DNA of 64,000 nt from Yeosuana aromativorans (GCF_014646655.1 NZ_BMNR01000004.1:186001-250000); one strand, 5' to 3'; positions 35,390 to 44,766 are shown, counted from the stretch's first letter. The notes: generated by a model from the letters alone, not told the origin. Numbers and translations: made by a program.

Positions 35390-36366
35390 ATAAATACGTT
35401 TTCCAGTTTGTTATAATATTCCGTTTTTACCTTATAAAAATCTTGAGCAACTGTTCTAGCACCAAAACCTTCTTTCCAAAATTGCAATCCCTTATTAATT
35501 TGTAATCCTTGGTTTTCGTTTGAGATTCCAAAATCAAAATATTTTTTATCTTTAAAGATATTCTCAATTAATCTGACAAACAAATAGTCCAGACTACCTA
35601 ATTTGCTTTTATCTTCATTAGCTGAAATATATTGGATATGTGCAACGCGTGCTGTCTCAAATACTGTGGATCCTGCTACAATTTTATTATCGTAATACAC
35701 ATTGAATTGTCTAATTTGGTTTGGAAATCGTTTTTTTAATAATGTTATCTCTTCTAAACTATGAACAGGCTTTGTTTGATGTTTTTTTTTAAGGTTCTTA
35801 ATCAAGATTTCATTCCAAAATAAATCAAAAGCAAATTCCTCTTTAACGATTAAATGGTGTTTATCTGCTCGCTTAAAGCCTTCCTTTCTATTATTGGAAA
35901 TCTCTAATTTATTATTTAAATCTATGACCGATAATGTATCTCTTTTTATCAATTCAGAATGAAGCAAAAACATAAGATATTGCGTTTCATCAGAAGGCAA
36001 AGCAGCATAAATTGACGGTAATTGTTTCAAGACCAAAGTCTTAATTTGATTGTCATGAAGAAATTTCAATACTACTTTAAAAGCCTCTAAAACAAGTTCA
36101 AACTTAATACCCTTTGAGAGTACAAAACCACCATAAGTCAATCCTTGATGTGAATGTACTTCATTCTTTACTTTATTGGCTGGCAAAACGCCTACCAATT
36201 TTTTATCACGATAAACCATCAAGGAGTAATCCTCAAAACGGTCCTGGTGATATTCCATAAAATCTCTATGAAAAAGAAACGTTCCATTTTTTGAAGTTGC
36301 CACAAAATCATTCCAATCATCATAGAAACGTTTGGAATATTTTACAACTTCATATTTAGCATCCAT
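35386..36366 (-). CDS. GNAT/FemAB-like acyltransferase
   Basis: The 326-residue protein resembles the GNAT-fold proteins found in polysaccharide loci. It has NGTFLFHRDFMEYHQDRF near the start, LVGVLPANKVKNEVHSHQGL and TYGGFVLSKG. The second half has IVAGSTVFETARVAHIQYIS and the loop FDFGISNENQGLQINKGLQF. Such proteins may transfer an amino acid or acyl group to a sugar. The function is inferred from context only. It overlaps the aminotransferase by 4 bp. Confidence 0.7.
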   Translation of the reverse strand: MDAKYEVVKYSKRFYDDWNDFVATSKNGTFLFHRDFMEYHQDRFEDYSLMVYRDKKLVGVLPANKVKNEVHSHQGLTYGGFVLSKGIKFELVLEAFKVVLKFLHDNQIKTLVLKQLPSIYAALPSDETQYLMFLLHSELIKRDTLSVIDLNNKLEISNNRKEGFKRADKHHLIVKEEFAFDLFWNEILIKNLKKKHQTKPVHSLEEITLLKKRFPNQIRQFNVYYDNKIVAGSTVFETARVAHIQYISANEDKSKLGSLDYLFVRLIENIFKDKKYFDFGISNENQGLQINKGLQFWKEGFGARTVAQDFYKVKTEYYNKLENVFI

Positions 36367-36381
36367 CTAATTGAACAATTT

Positions 36382-37686
36382 CTAATTTATTTTCTTAACC
36401 GAATCCACTTTAAAAAGCGAGGTGCCAAATATCAACAAAATTAAGGCGTAATACATCAAATAACTCACAAAATGACCAATAACGGCTCCTTTTACACCAT
36501 ATAAATCAATAAAATAAATACTGGTTATATAAAGTATAACAACTAAAAAAGCTTCGGTTATAATGTAATGCCAAAACATTTTCTTAGCCAAAAATTGATA
36601 GGCAATCACCATGGACAGGACTTTCAAAAAATCTCCCAACAACTGCCAAAGAAACAAATCTTCAACTGGTTTAAATTCATCAGAAAACACGCCTACCACA
36701 ATTAATGGCTTTAACAAATAGATTATAATCAAACCCGCTAAAAATTTTGGCATCACCGTTTTATAAAAACCAAACACTTCCTTTCTAAACTCTTTAGCAT
36801 CATTGATTTCTGAAAAACGAGGTAAAATATAAAGTGCCATTAAAGAGCTAATGAGCATAAGGTAATACTTTGAAATCCGGGTCATGGCTTCCCAAAAACC
36901 CGCATCTTTATAACCAATATGATCTATGATATAGGATCTTATGGCCAATACAACCAATGGAAGAATTACTGCAGAAAACAAAGCCATCAAAGAATAGGAA
37001 CTCATTTTCTTTAAAAAACTGAAACTGACTGATTTTACTTTAATGAGCGGGACCAGGCTTCGACGGTTGATGATACCAACCAACGTGATTAAGCAAATCA
37101 ATGACTCAGCTATTGCAACAGAAATCAAAGCTCCATCAATCCTGTTCTGATAAATTAACAACAAGGTTATAGAGACACCTAAAATTTGACCAATAATATT
37201 AATGATTATCAGCATTTTATAATTTGAATACCCATTCATTATCGAAAATGAAAACATATTCAAGGCATAAAAGGGAAGCACTATAGCAAAAATTTTGATA
37301 ACGTAGGTATAATTATTATAGCTTGGAAAAATTATCTCATTGATGTAATCTGCATAGAAATAACAAAAAACAGACATTAAAACAGTAGCTATAAATCCAA
37401 AATAAAAAGCGGTAGAAAGTGTTCTGCTTAATTTGATAGCATTGTCCTTAAACTCAGCCACGTATTTCACAACACCATTATAGAAACCAAGAATAGAAAC
37501 AGTTTGAACAGAACTTACAAAATTTCTCATGTTCCCTATCAAGGCAAGTCCTTCAGGTCCAATAAATATTGCAATGGCTTTTGAGGTTACAATTCCGGCA
37601 ATTATTCTGGTTATAACTGACGCCGTCTGTAACGATGCTACCTTGACTAAAACATGCTTATTTATGTAGTCTATTAATTTCCTCAA
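36382..37686 (-). CDS. Second oligosaccharide flippase (Wzx/MATE-like)
   Basis: The 434-residue protein has about 12 helices and a Wzx-like start: LVKVASLQTASVITRIIAGI followed by TSKAIAIFIGPEGLALIGN. Later segments (PFYALNMFSFSIMNGYSNYK, YILPRFSEI) are typical of O-antigen or enterobacterial-common-antigen-type translocases. WzxE-like proteins of about this length occur in loci with Fuc4NAc genes, so it may flip an aminosugar-containing unit. It is first in the minus-strand unit; a perfect -7-type box TATATTTG lies upstream at 37784-37777, but no good -33. Confidence 0.85.
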   Translation of the reverse strand: MRKLIDYINKHVLVKVASLQTASVITRIIAGIVTSKAIAIFIGPEGLALIGNMRNFVSSVQTVSILGFYNGVVKYVAEFKDNAIKLSRTLSTAFYFGFIATVLMSVFCYFYADYINEIIFPSYNNYTYVIKIFAIVLPFYALNMFSFSIMNGYSNYKMLIIINIIGQILGVSITLLLIYQNRIDGALISVAIAESLICLITLVGIINRRSLVPLIKVKSVSFSFLKKMSSYSLMALFSAVILPLVVLAIRSYIIDHIGYKDAGFWEAMTRISKYYLMLISSLMALYILPRFSEINDAKEFRKEVFGFYKTVMPKFLAGLIIIYLLKPLIVVGVFSDEFKPVEDLFLWQLLGDFLKVLSMVIAYQFLAKKMFWHYIITEAFLVVILYITSIYFIDLYGVKGAVIGHFVSYLMYYALILLIFGTSLFKVDSVKKIN

Positions 37687-37843
37687 TCAATATGATTTTG
37701 TATGCCATGGAATAAACAGATAATTCTTTTAAAAATTGCAATGCAATCTTAAAATTTCTGTTTTTTTTCAATTGACCAAATATACAAAATGATTTGAAGC
37801 TGTTAGATTATTTTAAAAAGTGAAACCATCAAGAAAATAGCTT

Positions 37844-38077
37844 CTATTTTTTTTTCAAAAACACGTAATATAAATTAATGGAAAGTATGGCCAAATTGGT
37901 GATTATTATTGGCTTGGAAATGGGTGACAACACAAAACCATAAAAAACAAATAGTAAACACCCAAAGGAGTTTACTATTCGCAATTTTATAACCGATTTC
38001 ATTAAGAAAGATAGTAAAACAGTTGCCATGGCCGCATAGCCAATCCATTCAATACTGGAAACTCCAAAGAATTCCAT
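37844..38077 (-). CDS. Small YgjV-like membrane protein
   Basis: The 77-residue protein has three hydrophobic helices: IEWIGYAAMATVLLSFLM, then a basic KSVIKLRIVNSFGCLLFVFYGFV, and PIIITNLAILSINLYYVFL. It resembles the YgjV inner-membrane family, often mislabelled as uroporphyrinogen decarboxylase in flavobacterial genomes as I recall. The function is unknown. It begins 2 bp after the typA stop and is probably co-transcribed with it. Confidence 0.72.
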   Translation of the reverse strand: MEFFGVSSIEWIGYAAMATVLLSFLMKSVIKLRIVNSFGCLLFVFYGFVLSPISKPIIITNLAILSINLYYVFLKKK

Positions 38078-38079
38078 AA

Positions 38080-39879
38080 TTATATTGATTTGTTTCGTTT
38101 TCTTTCCACTTCAGTTAAGTAGATTTTACGCAATCTTAAATGCTTTGGTGTTACCTCTACATATTCATCTTTTTGGATATACTCCAATGCTTCTTCCAAA
38201 GAGAATTTAATGGCCGGTACAATTTTGGCTTTATCATCAGCACCTGACGAGCGCACGTTGCTCAGTTTTTTTGTTTTGGTCACGTTAACAGTCATATCAT
38301 CACCACGTGAGTTTTCACCAATAACCTGACCTTCATAGATATCTTCACCTGGATCCACAAAAAAACGACCTCTTTCTTGTAATTTATCTATTGAATATGG
38401 AATGGCTTGTCCCTTTTCCATAGAGACCAAACTACCGTTTTGACGTTCTGGAATACCTCCTTTTAACGGTTGATACTCTTTAAAACGGTGTGCCATAATA
38501 GCTTCCCCGGCAGTTGCCGTCAATAATTGGTTACGCAACCCTATGATACCTCTAGAAGGAATCATGAATTTACAAATCATGCGGTCGCCTTTGGCTTCCA
38601 TGCTTAACATTTCACCTTTACGCAACGAAACCATTTCAATGGCTTTGCCCGACACTTCTTCTGGCAAGTCAATGGTCATTTCTTCTACTGGTTCGCACTT
38701 AACACCATCAATTTCCTTGATGATTACTTGTGGTTGTCCAATTTGAAGTTCATAACCTTCACGGCGCATGGTTTCAATCAATACTGATAAGTGCAATACA
38801 CCACGACCAAACACCATGAATTTATCAGCACTATCGGTTTCTTCCAAACGAAGTGCCAAATTCTTTTCTAATTCTTTATATAATCTGTCTTTAATATGTC
38901 TTGAGGTTACATATTTACCATCTTTTCCAAAAAATGGGGAATCATTGATGGTAAACAACATGCTCATGGTAGGCTCATCAATGGCAATGGTTTTTAATCC
39001 TTCAGGTTTTTCAAAATCCGCAACGGTGTCACCAATTTCAAAACCTTCCAATCCAACCAAAGCACAAATATCGCCAGCTTGAACACTTTCAACCTTTTTA
39101 CGCCCTAGACCTTCAAAGACATGAAGTTCCTTGATTTTTGATTTGGTAATTTTCCCATCGCGCTTAACCAAAGAAATGTTCATGCCTGTTTTTAATTCAC
39201 CTCGTTGTAAACGACCAATGGCAATACGACCAGTAAAAGAAGAATAATCCAAGGATGTAATCAACATTTGCGTGGTTCCTTCCGAAATTTTTGGTGAAGG
39301 AATATGATCAATAACCATATCTAACAATGGCTCAATGGTTGTTGTTGGCTGTTTCCAATCCTCACTCATCCAATTATGTTTGGCTGAACCATACACAGTT
39401 GGAAAATCCAATTGCCATTCTTCTGCACCCAATTCAAACATCAAGTCAAATACAGATTCATGCACTTCTTCTGGTGTACAGTTTTCCTTATCAACTTTAT
39501 TGATGACCACACATGGCTTTAAACCTAAATCAATGGCTTTTTGCAATACAAAGCGGGTTTGCGGCATAGGCCCTTCAAAAGCATCAACCAATAACAAAAC
39601 ACCATCAGCCATATTTAAAACACGCTCTACTTCACCACCAAAATCGGCGTGACCAGGTGTGTCAATGATATTGATTTTAGTGTCTTTATAAATTACAGAT
39701 ACGTTTTTTGACGTAATGGTAATACCTCTTTCACGTTCCAAATCATTGTTGTCAAGAATTAAGTCACCCGTATTTTCATTGTCCCTGAATAAATGACAGT
39801 AGTACATGATTTTGTCAACCAAAGTGGTTTTTCCGTGGTCTACGTGCGCAATGATTGCAATGTTTTTTATATTAGCCAT
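38080..39879 (-). CDS. typA: Ribosome-associated GTPase TypA/BipA
   Basis: The 599-residue translational GTPase has G1 [13 protein letters not shown] (about 10-22), G2 in RERGITI, G3 DTPGHADFGGEVERV and G4 NKVDKENC. EF-G-like domains III and V and the BipA-specific C-terminal domain follow (KLSNVRSSGADDK). BipA binds ribosomes under stress and helps 50S assembly. The length is normal. Just upstream of the start the minus strand has TACCTTTG (39910-39903), a perfect -7 box. Confidence 0.97.
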   Translation of the reverse strand: MANIKNIAIIAHVDHGKTTLVDKIMYYCHLFRDNENTGDLILDNNDLERERGITITSKNVSVIYKDTKINIIDTPGHADFGGEVERVLNMADGVLLLVDAFEGPMPQTRFVLQKAIDLGLKPCVVINKVDKENCTPEEVHESVFDLMFELGAEEWQLDFPTVYGSAKHNWMSEDWKQPTTTIEPLLDMVIDHIPSPKISEGTTQMLITSLDYSSFTGRIAIGRLQRGELKTGMNISLVKRDGKITKSKIKELHVFEGLGRKKVESVQAGDICALVGLEGFEIGDTVADFEKPEGLKTIAIDEPTMSMLFTINDSPFFGKDGKYVTSRHIKDRLYKELEKNLALRLEETDSADKFMVFGRGVLHLSVLIETMRREGYELQIGQPQVIIKEIDGVKCEPVEEMTIDLPEEVSGKAIEMVSLRKGEMLSMEAKGDRMICKFMIPSRGIIGLRNQLLTATAGEAIMAHRFKEYQPLKGGIPERQNGSLVSMEKGQAIPYSIDKLQERGRFFVDPGEDIYEGQVIGENSRGDDMTVNVTKTKKLSNVRSSGADDKAKIVPAIKFSLEEALEYIQKDEYVEVTPKHLRLRKIYLTEVERKRNKSI

Positions 39880-39902
39880 ATTAGTGCCTTATTTTAAGCG
39901 CG

Positions 39903-39910
39903 CAAAGGTA
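39903..39910 (-). promoter_or_regulatory. -7 box of the typA promoter
   Basis: TACCTTTG on the minus strand fits TAnnTTTG and lies 24 bp before the typA start. No convincing TTG is found at the -33 distance, so only the -7 element is claimed. Confidence 0.45.
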
Positions 39911-40005
39911 CGTTATATTTTGTAATTACGTTAATTATATGTTATAATTAAAAAATGAAATAATATGCCATTCTAAAAAACGTTTTTATTAAAAAACATA
40001 TAGTT

Positions 40006-40365
40006 ATGAAATATATCAGTCAATATACAAAATTCATCCCTTATTTTTATTTTATAAGCATTGTAGCTTATTGGTTTACAGATATCAACAAGACCGAAGG
40101 ACTAACAGCATACCCCATTTTATTATTAGGCATTCCTTTTTTATGGCAAATCATCAAACCTAACAGACAATTAAATTTTGTTCTGGGAATTACCTTTGTC
40201 TGTGTATCATCCTATTTAATTTTAGTCTATCTTTTTAATATGCTCAATATGTTGTCAATATCGCCTTCAATCAAAGTGTTCATGGTTTATGGAGGTGTCT
40301 TTATTCTTTTAAATTTCATTATGGCTTTGTGGATAATAAGAAATAGTATACACAAAAGCTTTTAA
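40006..40365 (+). CDS. Small uncharacterised membrane protein
   Basis: The 119-residue protein has four hydrophobic segments: FIPYFYFISIVAYWF, YPILLLGIPFLWQII, FVLGITFVCVSSYLILVYLF and VFMVYGGVFILLNFIMALWII. No catalytic motif is visible and I do not recognise the family. It lies 32 bp upstream of kdsA, but a -7 promoter box in that gap suggests kdsA has its own start. Confidence 0.65.
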   Translation: MKYISQYTKFIPYFYFISIVAYWFTDINKTEGLTAYPILLLGIPFLWQIIKPNRQLNFVLGITFVCVSSYLILVYLFNMLNMLSISPSIKVFMVYGGVFILLNFIMALWIIRNSIHKSF

Positions 40366-40370
40366 ATATG

Positions 40371-40378
40371 TAACTTTG
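40371..40378 (+). promoter_or_regulatory. -7 box of the kdsA promoter
   Basis: TAACTTTG matches TAnnTTTG and lies 19 bp before the kdsA ATG. No TTG at the expected -33 distance. Confidence 0.4.
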
Positions 40379-40397
40379 CATTTTTAAATGTGAAGTT

Positions 40398-41216
40398 ATG
40401 ACACTTAATGATGTCCCTAAATTAAAATATATACATTCCGATAATTTTTTTCTATTATGTGGACCGTGTGCCATTGAAGGTGAAGACATGGCGCTTCGTA
40501 TAGCGGAAAGAGTAGTTAAAATTACAGACAAACTCCAAATCCCATATATTTTTAAAGGAAGCTTTAAAAAAGCAAACCGAAGTAGAATTGATAGTTTTAC
40601 AGGCATTGGAGATGAAAAAGCTTTAAAAATACTGAAAAAAGTTTCTGAGACGCTTGACATTCCTACAGTAACAGATATTCATGAAATATCTGATGCTGAA
40701 ATGGCCGCACAATATGTTGATGTGTTACAAATTCCCGCTTTTTTGGTGCGTCAAACAGATTTGGTTGTGGCCGCTGCAAAAACCGGCAAAGTGGTTAATC
40801 TTAAAAAAGGTCAATTTATGAGCCCTGAGAGCATGAGGCATGCGGTTCAAAAAGTTAAAGATGCTGGGAACACCAAAGCTTGGATTACGGATAGAGGAAC
40901 CATGTTTGGCTATCAAGACATGATTGTTGACTTTAGAGGTATTCCAACTATGAGAGCCTTCGCCCCTACTATTCTTGATGTCACACACTCGCTTCAACAA
41001 CCCAATCAAATGAGTGGTGTTACTGGAGGAAGGCCAGACATGATAGAAACTATTGCCCGAGCTGGCGTAGTGAATCATGTTGATGGTTTATTTATAGAAA
41101 CCCATTTTGACCCCGCAAATGCTAAAAGCGATGGCGCCAACATGCTTCATTTAGATTATCTGGAAAAACTTTTAAACAATTTAGTGACCATCAGGAAAAC
41201 CATTAATACCCTATAA
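40398..41216 (+). CDS. kdsA: Kdo-8-phosphate synthase
   Basis: The 272-residue TIM-barrel enzyme joins phosphoenolpyruvate and arabinose-5-phosphate to 3-deoxy-D-manno-octulosonate 8-phosphate, the first committed step to the Kdo of LPS. Diagnostic parts are LLCGPCAIEGEDMALRIAE (about 15-33), FKGSFKKANRSRIDSFTGIG, DIHE, QIPAFLVRQTDLVVAAAKTG, NLKKGQFMSPESM and the C-terminal GGRPDMIETIARAG and HFDPANAKSDGANML. The length is normal. It lies close to the glycan cluster but has its own promoter box. Confidence 0.97.
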   Translation: MTLNDVPKLKYIHSDNFFLLCGPCAIEGEDMALRIAERVVKITDKLQIPYIFKGSFKKANRSRIDSFTGIGDEKALKILKKVSETLDIPTVTDIHEISDAEMAAQYVDVLQIPAFLVRQTDLVVAAAKTGKVVNLKKGQFMSPESMRHAVQKVKDAGNTKAWITDRGTMFGYQDMIVDFRGIPTMRAFAPTILDVTHSLQQPNQMSGVTGGRPDMIETIARAGVVNHVDGLFIETHFDPANAKSDGANMLHLDYLEKLLNNLVTIRKTINTL

Positions 41217-41226
41217 TTTATACTTC

Positions 41227-42087
41227 ATGAACAAATTCTACTTGAACCCTATCATGAGCGTGTTATGCCTTTTGTTAACATTACCCACTTGGTCACAAAA
41301 CACATCTCAAGATAAATACACATCCACAAAAAAAGGCAAGTTTTTTATAAGTTGGGGAGGAAACAGGGAATCTTACACCAAATCTGATATTCATTTTAAA
41401 GGTGATAATTATGATTTTACCATTCATGATGCCACTGCCAAGGACAAACCTAAAGGCTGGCATATAGACTACATAAACCCCACTCGGGTTACCATCCCAC
41501 AAACCAATGTAAAAATGGGTTATTATATTTCTGATAACTATGTGATTTCGTTCGGGGTTGATCATATGAAATATGTGATGCAACGCAATGAATCCAGACG
41601 TGTGGAAGGCTATATAGATTTACCAACTGATGAAGCTGGCTCTGTATATAATGGGCAGTATAATAATGATCTGTTTATTGTTTCAGAAGACTTTTTAAAA
41701 TTTGAACACACCAACGGATTGAATTATGTGTATTTGGAATTTGCACGCGTAGATGACATCTCTTCCATTTTTCAAATTCAAAATACCGATAAACTTCAAA
41801 TTAACTTTACCGAAGGTGTAGGCGGTGGTTTTTTATACCCCAAAACAAATACAACCTTACTACAAAAAGACCGGTATGATGAATTCCATTTAGCGGGTTA
41901 TGGCATGTCTGTAAATGCAGGAATCAATGTTACATTTTTCAAACATTTCTTTATTGAAACCGATTTAAAAGGCGGCTATATCAATATGCCTGACATTAGA
42001 ACAACCAGCAATACCGCTGAAAGTGCCTCGCAGCATTTCTTTTATTTACAGCGCATTATCAATATTGGTGGTATTTTTAGGATTTAA
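41227..42087 (+). CDS. Uncharacterised outer-membrane barrel protein
   Basis: The 286-residue protein has a signal peptide (VLCLLLTLPTWSQN) and a body rich in alternating strands: KGKFFISWGGNRESYTKSDI, MGYYISDNYVISFGVDHMKY and NAGINVTFFKHFFIETDLKG. It ends with NIGGIFRI. This pattern fits a small outer-membrane barrel of 8-12 strands. I do not recognise the family. It starts 10 bp after kdsA and probably shares its transcript. Confidence 0.68.
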   Translation: MNKFYLNPIMSVLCLLLTLPTWSQNTSQDKYTSTKKGKFFISWGGNRESYTKSDIHFKGDNYDFTIHDATAKDKPKGWHIDYINPTRVTIPQTNVKMGYYISDNYVISFGVDHMKYVMQRNESRRVEGYIDLPTDEAGSVYNGQYNNDLFIVSEDFLKFEHTNGLNYVYLEFARVDDISSIFQIQNTDKLQINFTEGVGGGFLYPKTNTTLLQKDRYDEFHLAGYGMSVNAGINVTFFKHFFIETDLKGGYINMPDIRTTSNTAESASQHFFYLQRIINIGGIFRI

Positions 42088-42867
42088 TTACTCCCTATTC
42101 ATTTCTTGAATATTTCTAATAATTTTAACGGCCATTTTCCTGGTTACAAACCTATGGATAGTGGCCAAAAATTTATTGAACAGTCCAGGAATAGCAACCG
42201 TTTTCCCTTTTTGCATAGCCTTGTAACCATAGTGCGCCACTTCTGACGGACAGGCCATATTAAAACTAATTTTGTTATCTGTAGCATTCTCAGAAACCAC
42301 CTCTTGAAACGCCGTTTTTGTAGGACCAGGACATAAAACAGTGACCGTTACACCTGTATCTCTTAGCTCATTGGCAATAGCCTCTGAAAATGACAATAAA
42401 TATGATTTTGAAGCATAATAAATTGACATGAGTGGCCCGGGTTGAAAGGCCGCCAAAGATGATATATTAAGAATTTTGCCAGAACCTCGTTGCACCATAC
42501 CCTCCAATAATAATTTTGTTAAATGCGTGGTCGTAATAATATGTACATAGAGCATATCCAATTCCCGATCCCAATCTGTATTATTGAATGATCCAAATAG
42601 TCCAAAACCAGCATTATTGACTAACACATCAATAACTACATCATTCAAATCTTCAACAATCTCTATGGCAACATTGGGCTTGCTCAAATCCTTGACAAGA
42701 ACATCAATCTTACAACTATATGCTTGACTAATTTCTGCTTTGACCTTATTTAGGTTTTCAGCATCAACATCTATCAAAATTAAATTATAAGCGTCTTTGG
42801 CCAAAAGCAATGACAATTCATAGCCAAGTCCGGAAGCAGCTCCAGTTATTAATGCGGTTTTAGTCAT
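42088..42867 (-). CDS. Short-chain dehydrogenase/reductase
   Basis: The 259-residue classical SDR has the cofactor loop TGAASGLG (8-15), DVLVNNAGFGLFG, the catalytic Ser in ILNISSLAAF, and the YASKSY motif (Y-x3-K). The acidic residue after strand 2 (ILIDVDAEN) points to NAD(H). The C-terminal RFVTRKMAVKIIRNIQEMNRE is basic. The substrate is unknown. It ends 1 bp from the convergent barrel gene and starts 41 bp after the AlaDH/PNT-type gene. Confidence 0.9.
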   Translation of the reverse strand: MTKTALITGAASGLGYELSLLLAKDAYNLILIDVDAENLNKVKAEISQAYSCKIDVLVKDLSKPNVAIEIVEDLNDVVIDVLVNNAGFGLFGSFNNTDWDRELDMLYVHIITTTHLTKLLLEGMVQRGSGKILNISSLAAFQPGPLMSIYYASKSYLLSFSEAIANELRDTGVTVTVLCPGPTKTAFQEVVSENATDNKISFNMACPSEVAHYGYKAMQKGKTVAIPGLFNKFLATIHRFVTRKMAVKIIRNIQEMNRE

Positions 42868-42908
42868 AAAATTGAATTCTGTTTTTAAAAAAAAGTGTGG
42901 ATTTAAAG

Positions 42909-44114
42909 CTAATCTAATCTGTTCACATAATCCTGCAAATAAGCAAACCTCTTTGTTAGCTTTCCATTTTCGGTTATTTTAGCCCTTGCCAAAACACCAT
43001 CTTTATCGCCGTTAAAAAATGCAGGAATGACATGTTGCAAAAACATCTCACCAAATCCTTCACTAGCATCTTTAGGAAGTTCGCAGGGTAAATTGTCAAC
43101 AGCCATGACGGCAATGGCTTTTTCGTTTTTATAATCTATTTCGGCACCCGTTTGTGGATCGTAACCATAAATGGGATCTGCAATGGTTGAGGCTCTTAAC
43201 GTTGTTGCTATTGGCCCATCAACATCGCAACTAACATCAGCTACCACTTTTATATTAAAATCAGGAGATTTAACATCTTGTTTAGTGTAAAAACAAGGTG
43301 CACCATTGCCATAAAAATGACCAGCGATATACAAATCTGTTACTTTGGCAAAACGCATAAAGTTAGATTCATATTCTTGTGGATTGTCAAAAAAATCAAA
43401 CGTATCAATCACCTTTCCGTCTTTACGCTTGTTATAGTCCAACACATCTATCTTACAGTACACTGGTTCCTTAAAAGTTTGGCTTAAGTACGCGTCAACT
43501 GAAACGCTTTTAACATGCATGGCATCCAGCATTTCCTGTGAACCACTGGCAACTTTTCCACTTCCTGTCAACAGTATTTTAATATTTGGAAGAGCTATTG
43601 TATTTAATTCATCAATCAGTGCCTTTTGGTCGTGCAAGGTTTCAGCTTTTAGCAAATTCCAAGAGTTATATTTTAATCCCCATGCCCTAAAACCATTGTA
43701 GGTTCCAACAATACCGGCATACCGACCAAAACCAATTAAACGAAATCCTTTTTCATTAACAATGGTTTCATGATCATAAAGTAGGATGTTTTTCTCTAAG
43801 ATAGCTTGTAACAGTTTTCTGTTATACGGTTGCTTTTTGATAGTATGCGAAAAGAAAAAGTATTTTTTATTGGGAATAAGGTAATCAACAGGTACTTCCT
43901 TAACACCAATCAAAATATCGCAATCACTTACATCATTTACTACTTGAAAACCCGCTTCTTTATATTCAATATCTGAAAACACTCTGATATCACTTGACTC
44001 TACTATAAATTCTGCCTTTGGAAACAGATTTTTAGCTTGGACAAGTTCTGATGGTGAAAAAACGACACGACGATCTGGCGGGTTCTTACGTTCTTTTATG
44101 ATGGCGAATCTCAT
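42909..44114 (-). CDS. AlaDH/PNT-type NAD(P)-dependent dehydrogenase
   Basis: The 401-residue protein begins MRFAIIKERKNPPDRRVVFSP, the N-terminal pattern of the alanine dehydrogenase / saccharopine dehydrogenase (LYS1) superfamily. It then has RYAGIVGTYNGFRAWG and the dinucleotide-binding KILLTGSGKVASGSQEMLDA (about 180-199). Later motifs include VADVSCDVDGPIATTLRAST and DPIYGYDPQTG. Flavobacterial genomes carry such proteins with no proven substrate; a lysine or alanine role is a guess. It is transcribed divergently from ssrA. Confidence 0.82.
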   Translation of the reverse strand: MRFAIIKERKNPPDRRVVFSPSELVQAKNLFPKAEFIVESSDIRVFSDIEYKEAGFQVVNDVSDCDILIGVKEVPVDYLIPNKKYFFFSHTIKKQPYNRKLLQAILEKNILLYDHETIVNEKGFRLIGFGRYAGIVGTYNGFRAWGLKYNSWNLLKAETLHDQKALIDELNTIALPNIKILLTGSGKVASGSQEMLDAMHVKSVSVDAYLSQTFKEPVYCKIDVLDYNKRKDGKVIDTFDFFDNPQEYESNFMRFAKVTDLYIAGHFYGNGAPCFYTKQDVKSPDFNIKVVADVSCDVDGPIATTLRASTIADPIYGYDPQTGAEIDYKNEKAIAVMAVDNLPCELPKDASEGFGEMFLQHVIPAFFNGDKDGVLARAKITENGKLTKRFAYLQDYVNRLD

Positions 44115-44186
44115 ATTGTTTTGTTTATTGGTAAATCTGATAAGATAAACCGATTTGGTATAAATTTTGCACTAAAGTAATAGGAT

Positions 44187-44219
44187 TTGGAAGGTTATAC
44201 AAACTTTTTGGTACCTTTG
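44187..44219 (+). promoter_or_regulatory. Promoter of ssrA
   Basis: TTG (44187-44189), 22 nt, then TACCTTTG (44212-44219) match the Bacteroidota consensus. The predicted start is near 44226, at the first base of the palindromic leader, about 95 nt upstream of mature tmRNA. Confidence 0.7.
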
Positions 44220-44224
44220 CAATA

Positions 44225-44301
44225 TGCGTTAGCGATTAAGGCATTTGTTGGAGCTCTTTGCAAAAAGCGACTGCCGAAAGCGCGACCTGAAAGGTAACGC
44301 A
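44225..44301 (+). ncRNA. Structured leader or palindromic element upstream of tmRNA
   Basis: The ends TGCGTTA and TAACGCA are perfectly complementary and enclose 63 nt. Inside are a hairpin CTTT-GCAA-AAAG with a GNRA-type loop and ACCT-GAA-AGGT. The element starts where the ssrA promoter should initiate, so it is probably the 5' part of pre-tmRNA. From memory, similar sequences recur in flavobacterial intergenic regions, but I could not check. Confidence 0.5.
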
Positions 44302-44319
44302 CAAATAAAGAAATTAATT

Positions 44320-44711
44320 GGGGTCGACTGGTTTTGACAGCGAGATTAATTAAACGGTAAGCACGTCGTGTAATGACTTTGAGACACGTAAAAGGCTAGG
44401 TCAAACTTTAAACGGCGAGAATAACTACGCTTTAGCTGCTTAATCTGAATTTATAGTAAGATAAGCCTCGGCACACAAGGTGTGCAAGCTAAATGTCCCT
44501 TGAAAGCCTTGGTTAACGGCGGTCAGTTTTGGGGCATCGTAAAAGTTAACATAGAAAGCAAAGTGCTTTGATTTGCTTTTGAAACTTAAGAAGCTAAGTT
44601 GTAGGTAGAGTGTTTTTAATCAGCCTGCAAACGAAAACCATGAAAAAACTAAACGTGTAGAAAGCCCTTTGGTTACTTGTTTGGACCCGAGTTCGAATCT
44701 CGGCGACTCCA
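44320..44711 (+). ncRNA. ssrA: tmRNA
   Basis: The 5' end GGGGTCG pairs with CGACTCC at the 3' end. The T-arm region GAGTTCGAATCTCG is present, and CCA is not encoded. The tag reading frame at 44414-44443 (GGC GAG AAT ... GCT TAA) gives GENNYALAA, the tag typical of Flavobacteriia. tmRNA with SmpB rescues stalled ribosomes and marks the peptide for proteolysis. It has its own promoter and a terminator downstream. Confidence 0.98.
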
Positions 44712-44715
44712 CTTT

Positions 44716-44766
44716 AAACCTCAAACACTACTACATTGATAATCTTCAATGGTGTTTGGGGTTTTA
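44716..44766 (+). terminator. Terminator of ssrA
   Basis: AAACCTCAAACAC pairs with GTGTTTGGGGTTT (one wobble), with an inner stem CATTGA/TCAATG, and the T-run TTTT follows. It lies directly after the tmRNA 3' end. Confidence 0.75.
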
